DNA of 64,000 nucleotides, from assembly GCF_000716445.1 (NCBI RefSeq), contig NZ_JNWK01000005.1, positions 62,001 through 126,000 on the forward strand, in the 5' to 3' direction. This document shows, one piece after another, positions 56,645 to 64,000 of this stretch (positions within the stretch are counted from its first letter, which is position 1; each line of letters starts with the position of its first letter). This stretch comes from Streptomyces wedmorensis (GTDB taxonomy: Bacteria > Actinomycetota > Actinomycetes > Streptomycetales > Streptomycetaceae). Under the pieces are notes generated by a model, which saw only the letters and a list, made by a program, of their open reading frames with translations, was not told the origin of the DNA and searched no databases. Both the position numbers and the translations under genes were made by a program.

Positions 56645-58630
56645 TCAGGCCCAGGAGGCCAGGACCAACGCGCGTTCGGCGGCGGCCAGGTGGACCGCCG
56701 AGGCGAGCCAGGCGCGGGCGTAGCCGTCGGCCGAGGCGTCCGTGAGGCGGCCGAAGGCGTCGCGGGGCCGTCGGTCCGCCTCGGCGGTGAGGGCCGTCGC
56801 CAAGTGGGCGGCCCCGCCGAGTCCCGCGCGCCGCAGGGGTACGAGGAGGGCGGCGTCCGTGCCGCGACCGGCCTCGGCGAGGGCGCGGCGCCCACCCGCG
56901 ACACCGGTCTCGAGCAGCCGGCGCACCCGCCACAGCGGCGCGTCCGCCAGCGCGTCGGGGCCGGCCGTCACCGGTCCGCGCGGGGCGGCTTCCGGCGCCT
57001 CGCGCGGGAAGTGGCTGCCCTGGAGCCGGTCGTACCCCAGGTCGGCCCGGCCGAGCCACTCCTCCGGCAGCCTCAGCGTGTACGGGGCTCCCGGCACCGG
57101 ACCGACCGCCAGCGGCCGGAGGGTGGCGGCCCGGTCCGGATCGGGACGTCCGAGGATCCGCAGGGCGAGCCCCGGATGACCGGAGATCCTGCGCAGGTTG
57201 GCCGCGTGCGGCAGCTCCGGGTGGGGGTGGGCCGGGCGCAGCCGCAGGAGCGGCCCCTCGCCGGTGACACGGGCCACGAGGTACTCCCCCGCCGCACCGA
57301 CCACCTCGACGTCGCAGCCGAGCAGTCCGGGGTCGCGATCCCCGTCCTTCTGGGCGAGGCCGTCCAGCGCGGTGACCACCGCGTCGTGGACCGGGCGGCC
57401 GAACAGCGCCGCCACGGGCTCCTCCGACCAGTCCACCCCCCGCAGCGGCGTCGCGCTCACGCCCCGGCCCGCACCGAGCCGCCCGTCCGGGGAGACGGTC
57501 GCGCCCACGATCCGCAGGCCCCCGCGGGCGAGCCCCGCGTGGTCGAGGACCGCCCCGCCGAGCGCCACCGACGCCGTGCCGGCGCCCCTGGCCCGGGCCG
57601 GACCACCCGGCCGCACGTCGGACACCGTGTAGCGGGAGCCGTCCTGGCCCATGACATGGGTGACCACGCCCCCGTACCCCGTGGCGGACAGCACGGGCTC
57701 CCGGCACAGGCCGAACACCCGCAGGCTGCCCCCTTGGCCGTACACCCGCCGGGTCGAACCGACCGCCCCGGGACCGGCCACCCCCGAGGCCGACAGGGCC
57801 GCGTCCGCCAGCAACTCCCGGAAGGCAGAGGCGAGGTCGCCCAGGCGCTGCCCCTCCCCCCGCTGCCGCGCGGCCCGCAGCCCCCGGACGACCCGCAGCG
57901 CGGCCGCCTCGGCACGGGGCAGCCCGGCCAGCCGTGCGGTGTGCGCCGCCCGCAGCAGCTCCGCCTGCACCACCGCCCCACCGGCCGTCACCCCCGCGGA
58001 CAGTGCCTCCGCCGCCGCCTCCCACAGCGCGGTCGCGGCCCGGACCTGGACCGCGGTGAGGGCGGTCGGCGCGTTCTCCCCGGCCACGGCAGGACGCACG
58101 CCGGCCGCCGCGGAAGCGCCCGTCGTACGCGCCGGAGCGCCGCCGCCGGGCACCGGCCCGCCCTCCGCGCCCGGCGTGCCACCGTTCCCGGTGGCCGGCT
58201 CCAGGTCGGCTTCGGCGGCCCGGTCCAGGGCGGCATCGGCCGCCGGCACCAGGTCGTCGCCCGCGGCCGGTGCCGGGTCCTCCTCGGTGGACGACTCCCG
58301 GGCAGCGCCCTCCGCTGCTCCCCCGGGCGGCTCCGCCTCCGCGATCGGCGCCGCGCCGAGCACTGCGGCCCTGTGGAGGCAGCGGGGGGCCAGCAGGCAG
58401 GTGCAGACGGCCTGTTCGGCGTGGGTGACCGCGCCCGACGGGGCGGGGCGCAGAGTGACCACCGCGTCCTCGCCGAAGGGAACGGTGACGCGGCCGTCGG
58501 CGGAGGCGGTGGCGTGCTCGGCGCAGGCCGCGATCGCGGCGTCGAGCTTCTTGCGCAGGCGTGCGCTGAGCTGCTCGACGGCTTCGGCGAGGACGTCGGG
58601 GGCGACGGGCGGGAGGTCTTCGGGACTCAA
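56645..58630 (-). CDS. SWIM zinc-finger protein
   Basis: A 661-residue protein. A SWIM zinc finger (CTCLLAPRCLHRAAVLG, pattern CxCx(n)CxH) lies at about residues 75-90 after an N-terminal helical part. An Ala/Pro/Glu-rich linker (about 100-190) follows, and then a long alpha/beta region of unrecognised fold. SWIM fingers bind DNA or protein partners. The start appears to be a TTG overlapping the stop of the VWA fusion gene (TTGA) with GGAG seven bases ahead; no better start exists in this frame. This puts it in the MoxR operon with coupled translation. Confidence 0.82.
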   Translation of the reverse strand: MSPEDLPPVAPDVLAEAVEQLSARLRKKLDAAIAACAEHATASADGRVTVPFGEDAVVTLRPAPSGAVTHAEQAVCTCLLAPRCLHRAAVLGAAPIAEAEPPGGAAEGAARESSTEEDPAPAAGDDLVPAADAALDRAAEADLEPATGNGGTPGAEGGPVPGGGAPARTTGASAAAGVRPAVAGENAPTALTAVQVRAATALWEAAAEALSAGVTAGGAVVQAELLRAAHTARLAGLPRAEAAALRVVRGLRAARQRGEGQRLGDLASAFRELLADAALSASGVAGPGAVGSTRRVYGQGGSLRVFGLCREPVLSATGYGGVVTHVMGQDGSRYTVSDVRPGGPARARGAGTASVALGGAVLDHAGLARGGLRIVGATVSPDGRLGAGRGVSATPLRGVDWSEEPVAALFGRPVHDAVVTALDGLAQKDGDRDPGLLGCDVEVVGAAGEYLVARVTGEGPLLRLRPAHPHPELPHAANLRRISGHPGLALRILGRPDPDRAATLRPLAVGPVPGAPYTLRLPEEWLGRADLGYDRLQGSHFPREAPEAAPRGPVTAGPDALADAPLWRVRRLLETGVAGGRRALAEAGRGTDAALLVPLRRAGLGGAAHLATALTAEADRRPRDAFGRLTDASADGYARAWLASAVHLAAAERALVLASWA

Positions 58631-61600
58631 CGGGCATCTCCACGGAGGCGGTCGCCCACCCAGCGGGCGAGGGCGAGGGGGCTGAGGGCGGCCACGGGCA
58701 TGCCGGCGGCGACGAGCCGGCGTGCCACCGGCACCGAATAGCGCGGCGCCCCTTCGTCGTCGAGGGCGGCGCAGCCGAGGAGGTGCGCGCCGGACGAGGC
58801 CAGCGCCCTTACCTCGCCGAGGAGTCCGGCGAGCGGTGCGCCCTCCTCGAAGTCGCTGACCACGACGACGAGGGTGCGGCTCGGGACGGTGATCAGCGAC
58901 CGGGCGTGGGCGAGTCCCGCCGCGATGTGCGTGCCGCCGCCGACCCGGACCTCCAGGAGCAGGGAGAGGGGGTCCTCGACACGGTCGGTGAGGTCCACCA
59001 CCTGTGTGGAGAACGCCAGGAAGTGCGTGGAGAGGGTCGGGACACCGCCCAGGACGGCGGCGGTCAGCGCCGACCAGATCACCGAGGCCTCCATCGAGCC
59101 GGAGACGTCGACCACCAGGATCAGCCGCCAGTCCGCCTCCTTGCTCGCCCGCGTGCTGAACACCGGCCGTTCCGGGACGACCACGACACGGCCGTCGTCC
59201 GTCCGCCGGCTGTGCACGAGGTTCGCGCGCAGGGTCCGGGCGAGGTCGAGACGACCACCCGGGCGGCGCGCGGGACGGGGGGTGGCCAGCCCGGAGAGCG
59301 CCGGGCGCAGCCGGGTGGCCAGCTCGCGGGCGAGCTCGTCGACGAGCCGCTTCACCAGCGGCCGCAGCCGGGCGAGCCGGGCCTCGGGCAGGCCGCCGGC
59401 CAGGGACAGCACCGAGCGCAGCAGCTCCACCGAGGGGCGTACCGCCGCCGGGTCCAGCTGCGCGAGCACGTCGGACCGCCCGGCGTCGGCCGCCTCGGCG
59501 AGGACCTCCTCGCGCACCTCCGCCCCGAAGAGCGCTTCCAGCTCCTCGGACCACTCCCGCGCCGTGGGGAAGGACGCGTCCTGTCCCCCGCCCTGCCCGG
59601 ATCCGCCGCCGTCCGCGTCGCCGGCGCCCTCACCGCGCCCGCTGCCGTACAGCTCGTCCAGCGCCCTGGCGTACCGGCGCGCGTCTCCGGTCAGCCGGTC
59701 GTTGTGCCGGCCGAGGAGCAGCCGCCACCGGTCGGCGGGACCGAGCCGCCGGTCGGTCGGATCCGCGGTGTCCGTCGTCGCCGGGGCCGTCGGATCCGCC
59801 TCCGTCGGTACGGCCGCGCCCGTCATCGCCGTGGCACCGGGAGTCGCACCCTCAGGGGCCGTCCCCGTCGGTCCGGCGTCGGGCGACTCCTCCGGGACGG
59901 CGTCCGCCGCGGAGGCCTCGCGTGCCGGGGTGTCGGGCGCTCCGAAGGCGTCCGGGCCGGTCAGGGCCAGGGTCTTCAGAGCGGCGAGCCCGGCGGCGTC
60001 CGCCGCTGTCCAGAGGGCGAGCAGCTCGGGTGGCACGTCGAGGGAGAGGTCGGGGCGGTCGCCGAGCCGGTCCGTGACGGTGCCGAGGAGCCGGTCGCGG
60101 GCGGCCGGGGCGAGCGCGTCGAATCCTCCCCGAAGGGCGGGGAGCCGGTCGAGGAACTCCTGGTCGGCCAGGCCGTCGACGCGGTCGAGGAGGGGCGTGA
60201 GCGCGTCCGGGGAGGCCTGGAGCAGCGGGCCGGCGGCGGTGAGGAGGCCCGCGAGGCGCTTCGTCAGGGCCCGTCGGGCTTCGGGGGTGGTCGCCCCGTC
60301 GATCCAGCCGGCCGTGCGTTCGCCGAGCCCGGCCGCCGGGTCCAGGTCGAGCATGACGCGTACGGCCAGGGCGGCGCCCTGCATCAGGGGGGAGGCCTGG
60401 GAGGCGAGTTCGGCGAGGGCCCGGTCCAGCCGGAGGCCCAGCCGGCGGGCGGCCGTCCGGTCCGCGAGGGCCACCAGCGCCCCGGCGTCCGCGGCGGTGT
60501 CGCTGCCGGCCAGGCCGGGCAGCGACCGTACGGCGGCGTCGAGCAGCTCACCGCCGAGTGCGCCGGCGAAGGCGCGGGCGTCCTCCGTGGTGCCGGGGTG
60601 GTGGCCGCGCCGGATGCCCTCCAGAAGGTCGAGGGCCGTGAGGAGTTCGGGCAGGTCCGCGGTGTCGGGCAGGACGGCGGAGGCCTCGCGCAGCCGCGCG
60701 TCGACCAGTTCGGGCAGGTCGCAGCGGGCGGCGGCGGCCAGCCCCGCCAGGATCCCGGCCGGGGTGGGGCCGCCGTCGGCCGCCTCGCGGCGCGCGGTCT
60801 CGGCGAGAGTGCCGGCGGCCGCCTGCGCGGCGGTGACTCCGCGCACGCCGGCGAGGTCGAGCCGCGCCGGTACGGACGGGGTCCACGCCAGCCGCCACTT
60901 GGTGCCGAGCGCGGTGCCGTCGCCGGTGCCGGCCACCGCGACGGGCTCCCCGTACGAGGCGCCGACGACCAGCAGGCGCTGCAGCAGCACCTCGCGGCGG
61001 CCGTCCAGCGCGGAACGCAGCGGGTCGAGCCTGACCTCCCTGGCCTCGGGCTCGTCCGGGCGCGGCAGCCGCAGCGCGGTGAGCTCCTCCTCGACGGACG
61101 GGCCCAGTCCCGAGCGCGGCGCGTGCGGGCTGATCCGTCCGCGCGCGGTGCCGACGAACACGACCTCCAGGGCACGGGCCAACGCCCGCCCTCTGCCGAG
61201 GGGTTCGCCCTGCCCCATCACCGTGGTCACGGCCTCGAGCAGCTCCCCCCGCCCGGGCGCGGGCAGCCCCCGCAACGCCGCCAGGTCGCACGCCAGCCGC
61301 AGCGTCTCGGCCGCCTCACCGGTGCCGGCCGTGTGCCCCGCTCGCCGCAGCTCCCTGCACAGCCCGGTCACCGCGGCGGCGGCCGCCTCCCGGATCCTCT
61401 CCGGATCACCCGCCGCCGCCAGCACGGCCTGCTGCCACAGCGGGTCCCGGATTCCGGCGGGGTACCCGGACCGCGAGTCGAGCAGGTCGTAGGAGTAGGG
61501 GACGAAGGACGTGACCGCAGCCTCCGGAGCGGCCGCGGCGCCACGCCCCCGCCGAGCCGCACCGGGGCCGGGCGCGGCGGGGCGGTCCGTGGCGGGGCGG

Positions 61601-62553
61601 TCCGTGGCGGGGCCGGGCGCGGCGGAGGTGCCCGGGCCCGAAGCACCCGTGGCGGAGCCAGGTGTGGTCGGTTCGTCCGCTGCCGAACCGCCCGCGGCCG
61701 AACCGCTCGTGGCCGGGCGGTCCGTAGCGGGCACGTCCGTCCCCGACGTCGTGTCGGACAGCCCGTCGGGTGACGCGTCCGCACCCGCCGTCGCGGGCTC
61801 CGTCCCGGGGGCCGGGTCCGCAGCCGTGAGCAGGGCGGGTGCGTGGAAGGCGCCGATCACGGCGGCGACCCGGCGGCCGCCGACGGCGGCTTCGGCCAGG
61901 ACCTGTCGCATGCGGGCCTCGCGGGCGAGGTCGGTGGCCGGTACGGCGGCGTCGGCGCGCAGGGCCCAGCCGACGCCCAGGGCGGCGCGGCGCACGGCCT
62001 CCGGGGAGCAGCCGGGGGCCAGGACCTCGACGGCGCGGTCCCACAGGTCGTCGCCGTCGCGGCCGGTGCCGGCGGCGGCGAGCGCGTCGGCGAAGGAGCG
62101 GCGTGCCCGACCGGCGTCGGCGAAGGTGTCGCGGGCGTCCGCCGGGGCGTCGGCGCCGTCGTCGGCCTCCTCGTCGGGGCCGGTGCCGGGGAGGGACCAT
62201 CCGGGGTCGGTCAGGGGGAGGTCGCAGCAGACGACCTCCGCCCCGTGGGCCCGGGCCCAGCGCACCGCGGCGAGCTCCGGGGAGAAGTCGGCGAAGGGGT
62301 AGAAGGAGAGGCGTCCGCCGTCGCCCGCGCCGGCCAGGGCGACGGGGGTGACGGTCTCGGGGTCGGCCAGGTGCCCGAGCCAGGGTTGGAAGTCGGCCGG
62401 GAGTTCCACGCACACCACTTGGGCGCGCGCTTCGTCGAGGAGTGCGGGCACGACCGCGGCGAGCGCGGGGCTGTGGTGCCGTACGCCGAGCAGGTACGGC
62501 GCGCGCGACGCGGCGAGCGCCTCGACGGCCGACCGGGGGTCGAGGGTCGTCAC
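58627..62553 (-). CDS. DUF5682-VWA fusion protein
   Basis: A single 1,308-residue frame. Residues about 10-820 match DUF5682: YLLGVRHHSPALAAVVPALL, VVCVELPADFQPWL, AAVIGAFHAPALL, and VPYSYDLLDSRSGYPAGIRD. After a Pro/Ala/Thr/Asp-rich linker (about 860-930) comes a VWA protein: PADRWRLLLGRHNDRLTG and the MIDAS motif LILVVDVSGSMEAS, with the Thr of GGGTHIAAG and the Asp of VVVVSDFEEG. An internal ATG (MTGAAVPTEADP, residue about 895) could start a separate VWA protein, but no stop separates the two. The GTG start overlaps the MoxR stop (GTGA). VWA proteins act as partners of MoxR ATPases. Confidence 0.85.
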   Translation of the reverse strand: MTTLDPRSAVEALAASRAPYLLGVRHHSPALAAVVPALLDEARAQVVCVELPADFQPWLGHLADPETVTPVALAGAGDGGRLSFYPFADFSPELAAVRWARAHGAEVVCCDLPLTDPGWSLPGTGPDEEADDGADAPADARDTFADAGRARRSFADALAAAGTGRDGDDLWDRAVEVLAPGCSPEAVRRAALGVGWALRADAAVPATDLAREARMRQVLAEAAVGGRRVAAVIGAFHAPALLTAADPAPGTEPATAGADASPDGLSDTTSGTDVPATDRPATSGSAAGGSAADEPTTPGSATGASGPGTSAAPGPATDRPATDRPAAPGPGAARRGRGAAAAPEAAVTSFVPYSYDLLDSRSGYPAGIRDPLWQQAVLAAAGDPERIREAAAAAVTGLCRELRRAGHTAGTGEAAETLRLACDLAALRGLPAPGRGELLEAVTTVMGQGEPLGRGRALARALEVVFVGTARGRISPHAPRSGLGPSVEEELTALRLPRPDEPEAREVRLDPLRSALDGRREVLLQRLLVVGASYGEPVAVAGTGDGTALGTKWRLAWTPSVPARLDLAGVRGVTAAQAAAGTLAETARREAADGGPTPAGILAGLAAAARCDLPELVDARLREASAVLPDTADLPELLTALDLLEGIRRGHHPGTTEDARAFAGALGGELLDAAVRSLPGLAGSDTAADAGALVALADRTAARRLGLRLDRALAELASQASPLMQGAALAVRVMLDLDPAAGLGERTAGWIDGATTPEARRALTKRLAGLLTAAGPLLQASPDALTPLLDRVDGLADQEFLDRLPALRGGFDALAPAARDRLLGTVTDRLGDRPDLSLDVPPELLALWTAADAAGLAALKTLALTGPDAFGAPDTPAREASAADAVPEESPDAGPTGTAPEGATPGATAMTGAAVPTEADPTAPATTDTADPTDRRLGPADRWRLLLGRHNDRLTGDARRYARALDELYGSGRGEGAGDADGGGSGQGGGQDASFPTAREWSEELEALFGAEVREEVLAEAADAGRSDVLAQLDPAAVRPSVELLRSVLSLAGGLPEARLARLRPLVKRLVDELARELATRLRPALSGLATPRPARRPGGRLDLARTLRANLVHSRRTDDGRVVVVPERPVFSTRASKEADWRLILVVDVSGSMEASVIWSALTAAVLGGVPTLSTHFLAFSTQVVDLTDRVEDPLSLLLEVRVGGGTHIAAGLAHARSLITVPSRTLVVVVSDFEEGAPLAGLLGEVRALASSGAHLLGCAALDDEGAPRYSVPVARRLVAAGMPVAALSPLALARWVGDRLRGDAR

Positions 62554-63704
62554 CGCAGGCTCCCGCGCAGGTCCCAGAGCCGGCGCCACATCGCGGAGCC
62601 GTTCTCGGCGCGGCGGCGGACGGGGCCGTCCCAGTAGCCGAGGAGCCGGGCGTGATCGGCCGGGTCGTCCTTGCGGACGACGCCGAGGAGGTGGCCGGGC
62701 AGCAGGTCGAGGACGTCCCCGCCGGGCAGGTACGCGGCCGCGACCCCCAGCGACGCCGCCACCTGGACCGCCTCGGCCGTGGACATGACCGTGCCGGGCC
62801 GCTCGACGTCCCAGCCCTCGGTGGAGCGGCCGGAGCGCAGGTCGCGGAAGACGGTGACGAGGGCGTCCAGGACGGCGTCGTCGACCCCGAAGGCCGCGCC
62901 CGCCCGCTGCACGGCGGCGACGGCCTGGCGGCGGATCAGGACGGCCTCCGCGTCGGCGTCGGCGATCGGGTCCACCGTCTCGAAGTTGAACCGGCGCTTC
63001 AGCGCGGCGGACATCTCCGAGACGCCCCGGTCCCGGAGGTTGGCGGTGGCGATGACGGTGAAGCCGGGTACCGCGCCGACCACCGCGTCCTCGGTCGCGG
63101 TCAGTTCGGGCACGGTGATCCGGCGGTCGGACAGGATGGAGACCAGGGCGTCCTGCACCTCGGGCAGGCAGCGGGTGATCTCCTCCACCCGGACCACACG
63201 GCCGGTCCGCATGGCGGCCAGCACCGGCGAGTCGACCAGGGCCTGCGGGGTGGGCCCCTGGGCGAGCAGCAGGGCGTAGTTCCAGCCGTACCGGAACGCG
63301 TCCTCCGTGGTGCCCGCCGTGCCCTGCACGGTCAGCGCGCTGGTCCCGCTGACGGCTGCCGCGAGCAGCTCCGACAGCATCGACTTGGCGGTGCCGGGCT
63401 CTCCGGTGAGCAGCAGTCCGCGCTCTCCGGCCAGGGTGACCACGCACCGCTCCACCAGCGCGCGCTCTCCGACGAACTTCGGCGCGATCTCCAGCTTCGA
63501 CGGCAGACCCGCCCGCTTCCCGGGCAGGGCCAGTTCCACCCCGTCGCTGCCGCAGACGAACGTGACCACCGCGCGCGGCGTCAGCGCCCAGCCGGGCGGG
63601 CGCGGGCCCGGGTCCTGCGCGGCCAGGAAGGCGAGCTCGGCGGCGTGACGCTCCTCGGCAGGCTGGACCTGCCGGGCGGGCACGGACTGTTCGGTGACGG
63701 ACAT
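62550..63704 (-). CDS. MoxR-family AAA+ ATPase
   Basis: A 384-residue AAA+ protein: Walker A GEPGTAKS (lysine present), Walker B RVVRVEEI, sensor 1 FTVIATANLRD, and arginine finger region SAALKRRFNFE. MoxR ATPases remodel partner complexes and work with VWA proteins that bind metal through MIDAS. It heads an operon with the VWA fusion and the SWIM protein through 4-bp overlaps. The ATG has GGAGG nearby. Confidence 0.93.
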   Translation of the reverse strand: MSVTEQSVPARQVQPAEERHAAELAFLAAQDPGPRPPGWALTPRAVVTFVCGSDGVELALPGKRAGLPSKLEIAPKFVGERALVERCVVTLAGERGLLLTGEPGTAKSMLSELLAAAVSGTSALTVQGTAGTTEDAFRYGWNYALLLAQGPTPQALVDSPVLAAMRTGRVVRVEEITRCLPEVQDALVSILSDRRITVPELTATEDAVVGAVPGFTVIATANLRDRGVSEMSAALKRRFNFETVDPIADADAEAVLIRRQAVAAVQRAGAAFGVDDAVLDALVTVFRDLRSGRSTEGWDVERPGTVMSTAEAVQVAASLGVAAAYLPGGDVLDLLPGHLLGVVRKDDPADHARLLGYWDGPVRRRAENGSAMWRRLWDLRGSLR

Positions 63705-63735
63705 GCGGGGTTTCCTCCAGGATGAGGCACGGGTC

Positions 63736-63795
63736 GGGGTGTGCGGGGACGGGGTGTGCGGGGACGGGGTGTGCGGGGACGGGGTGTGCGGGGAC
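63736..63795. repeat. 15-bp tandem repeat, four copies
   Basis: Four perfect copies of GGGGTGTGCGGGGAC lie 32 bp upstream of the MoxR start codon. Confidence 0.93.
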
Positions 63796-63798
63796 AGT

Positions 63799-63816
63799 GC
63801 CGGTACGCGTACCGGC
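63799..63816. promoter_or_regulatory. 18-bp palindrome upstream of MoxR operon
   Basis: GCCGGTACGCGTACCGGC is a perfect palindrome directly after the 15-bp repeats. It may be an operator for the MoxR operon. A 23-bp direct repeat (63843-63865 and 63903-63925) follows. No gene is visible from 63705 to the window end. Confidence 0.45.
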
Positions 63817-64000
63817 GTGGACGACTACGGGTGCACGGGTGAGGCCGCGCGAGCGCGGGGCGAGCGGCAGGCGGATGGTTCCTGGCGCTGCCCGAGCGGG
63901 GCGGCCGCGCGAGCGCGGGGCGAGCCGGCGCCGGGGCTTTCGGGGCCGGCGCAGGGCCCGCAGGACCGGCGCGGCGCGCCCGCCTTCGGGGTTGCCGCGA

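Overview
The window is high-GC actinobacterial DNA with strong third-position G/C bias, GTG/TTG starts, many 4-bp ATGA/GTGA overlaps, MbtH, CGNR, DUF3040 and STAS/anti-sigma ATPase families, rare TTA codons, and DmdR/IdeR-type iron boxes. Together these indicate a Streptomyces or close relative. No rRNA, tRNA, CRISPR array or insertion sequence was recognised.

Left edge (1-5.2 kb): the end of a GH16-like glucanase, a quinone-oxidoreductase-type dehydrogenase divergent from a GlxA/AraC regulator, a PfkB sugar kinase and a YtcJ-like amidohydrolase.

Siderophore locus (5.2-32.7 kb): ferric-siderophore importer genes (ATPase and two FecCD permeases), a heterodimeric ABC exporter, an MbtH protein, a 4,868-residue four-module NRPS, a siderophore-binding lipoprotein, an ornithine N-monooxygenase, a formyltransferase, a dimethylargininase-like enzyme and a MarR regulator. 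Four iron boxes lie in the two divergent promoter regions. Adenylation codes read by eye give X-Ser-hydroxyornithine-X, where the two X sites share a pocket. With the formyltransferase this predicts a foroxymithine-type tris-hydroxamate, acetyl-hfOrn-Ser-hOrn-hfOrn, released as a diketopiperazine. The monooxygenase and the MarR gene each carry a TTA codon, suggesting bldA (developmental) control on top of iron control.

Middle (32.8-51.7 kb): a stress-type accessory region with a metallophosphoesterase, BON protein, CYP152-type P450, HAD phosphatase, F420 oxidoreductase, SRPBCC, hemerythrin, CBS, CsbD, DJ-1 and DUF3040 proteins, a SigB/SigF-family sigma factor and two mirror-image STAS/ATPase pairs. 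It holds a four-gene operon (YbdK-like ligase, HemK-like methyltransferase, CDGSH protein, heme-oxygenase-like di-iron enzyme) of unknown purpose, two gene remnants, and many short tandem duplications, several of which contain the stop codon of the preceding gene.

Right edge (51.9-64 kb): an MFS transporter, a class of P450 resembling terpene oxidases, a second MFS transporter divergent from a CGNR regulator with a repeated operator-like motif, and a translationally coupled operon of MoxR AAA+ ATPase, a giant DUF5682-VWA fusion and a SWIM zinc-finger protein. This last operon is widespread in type but functionally undescribed as far as I know.
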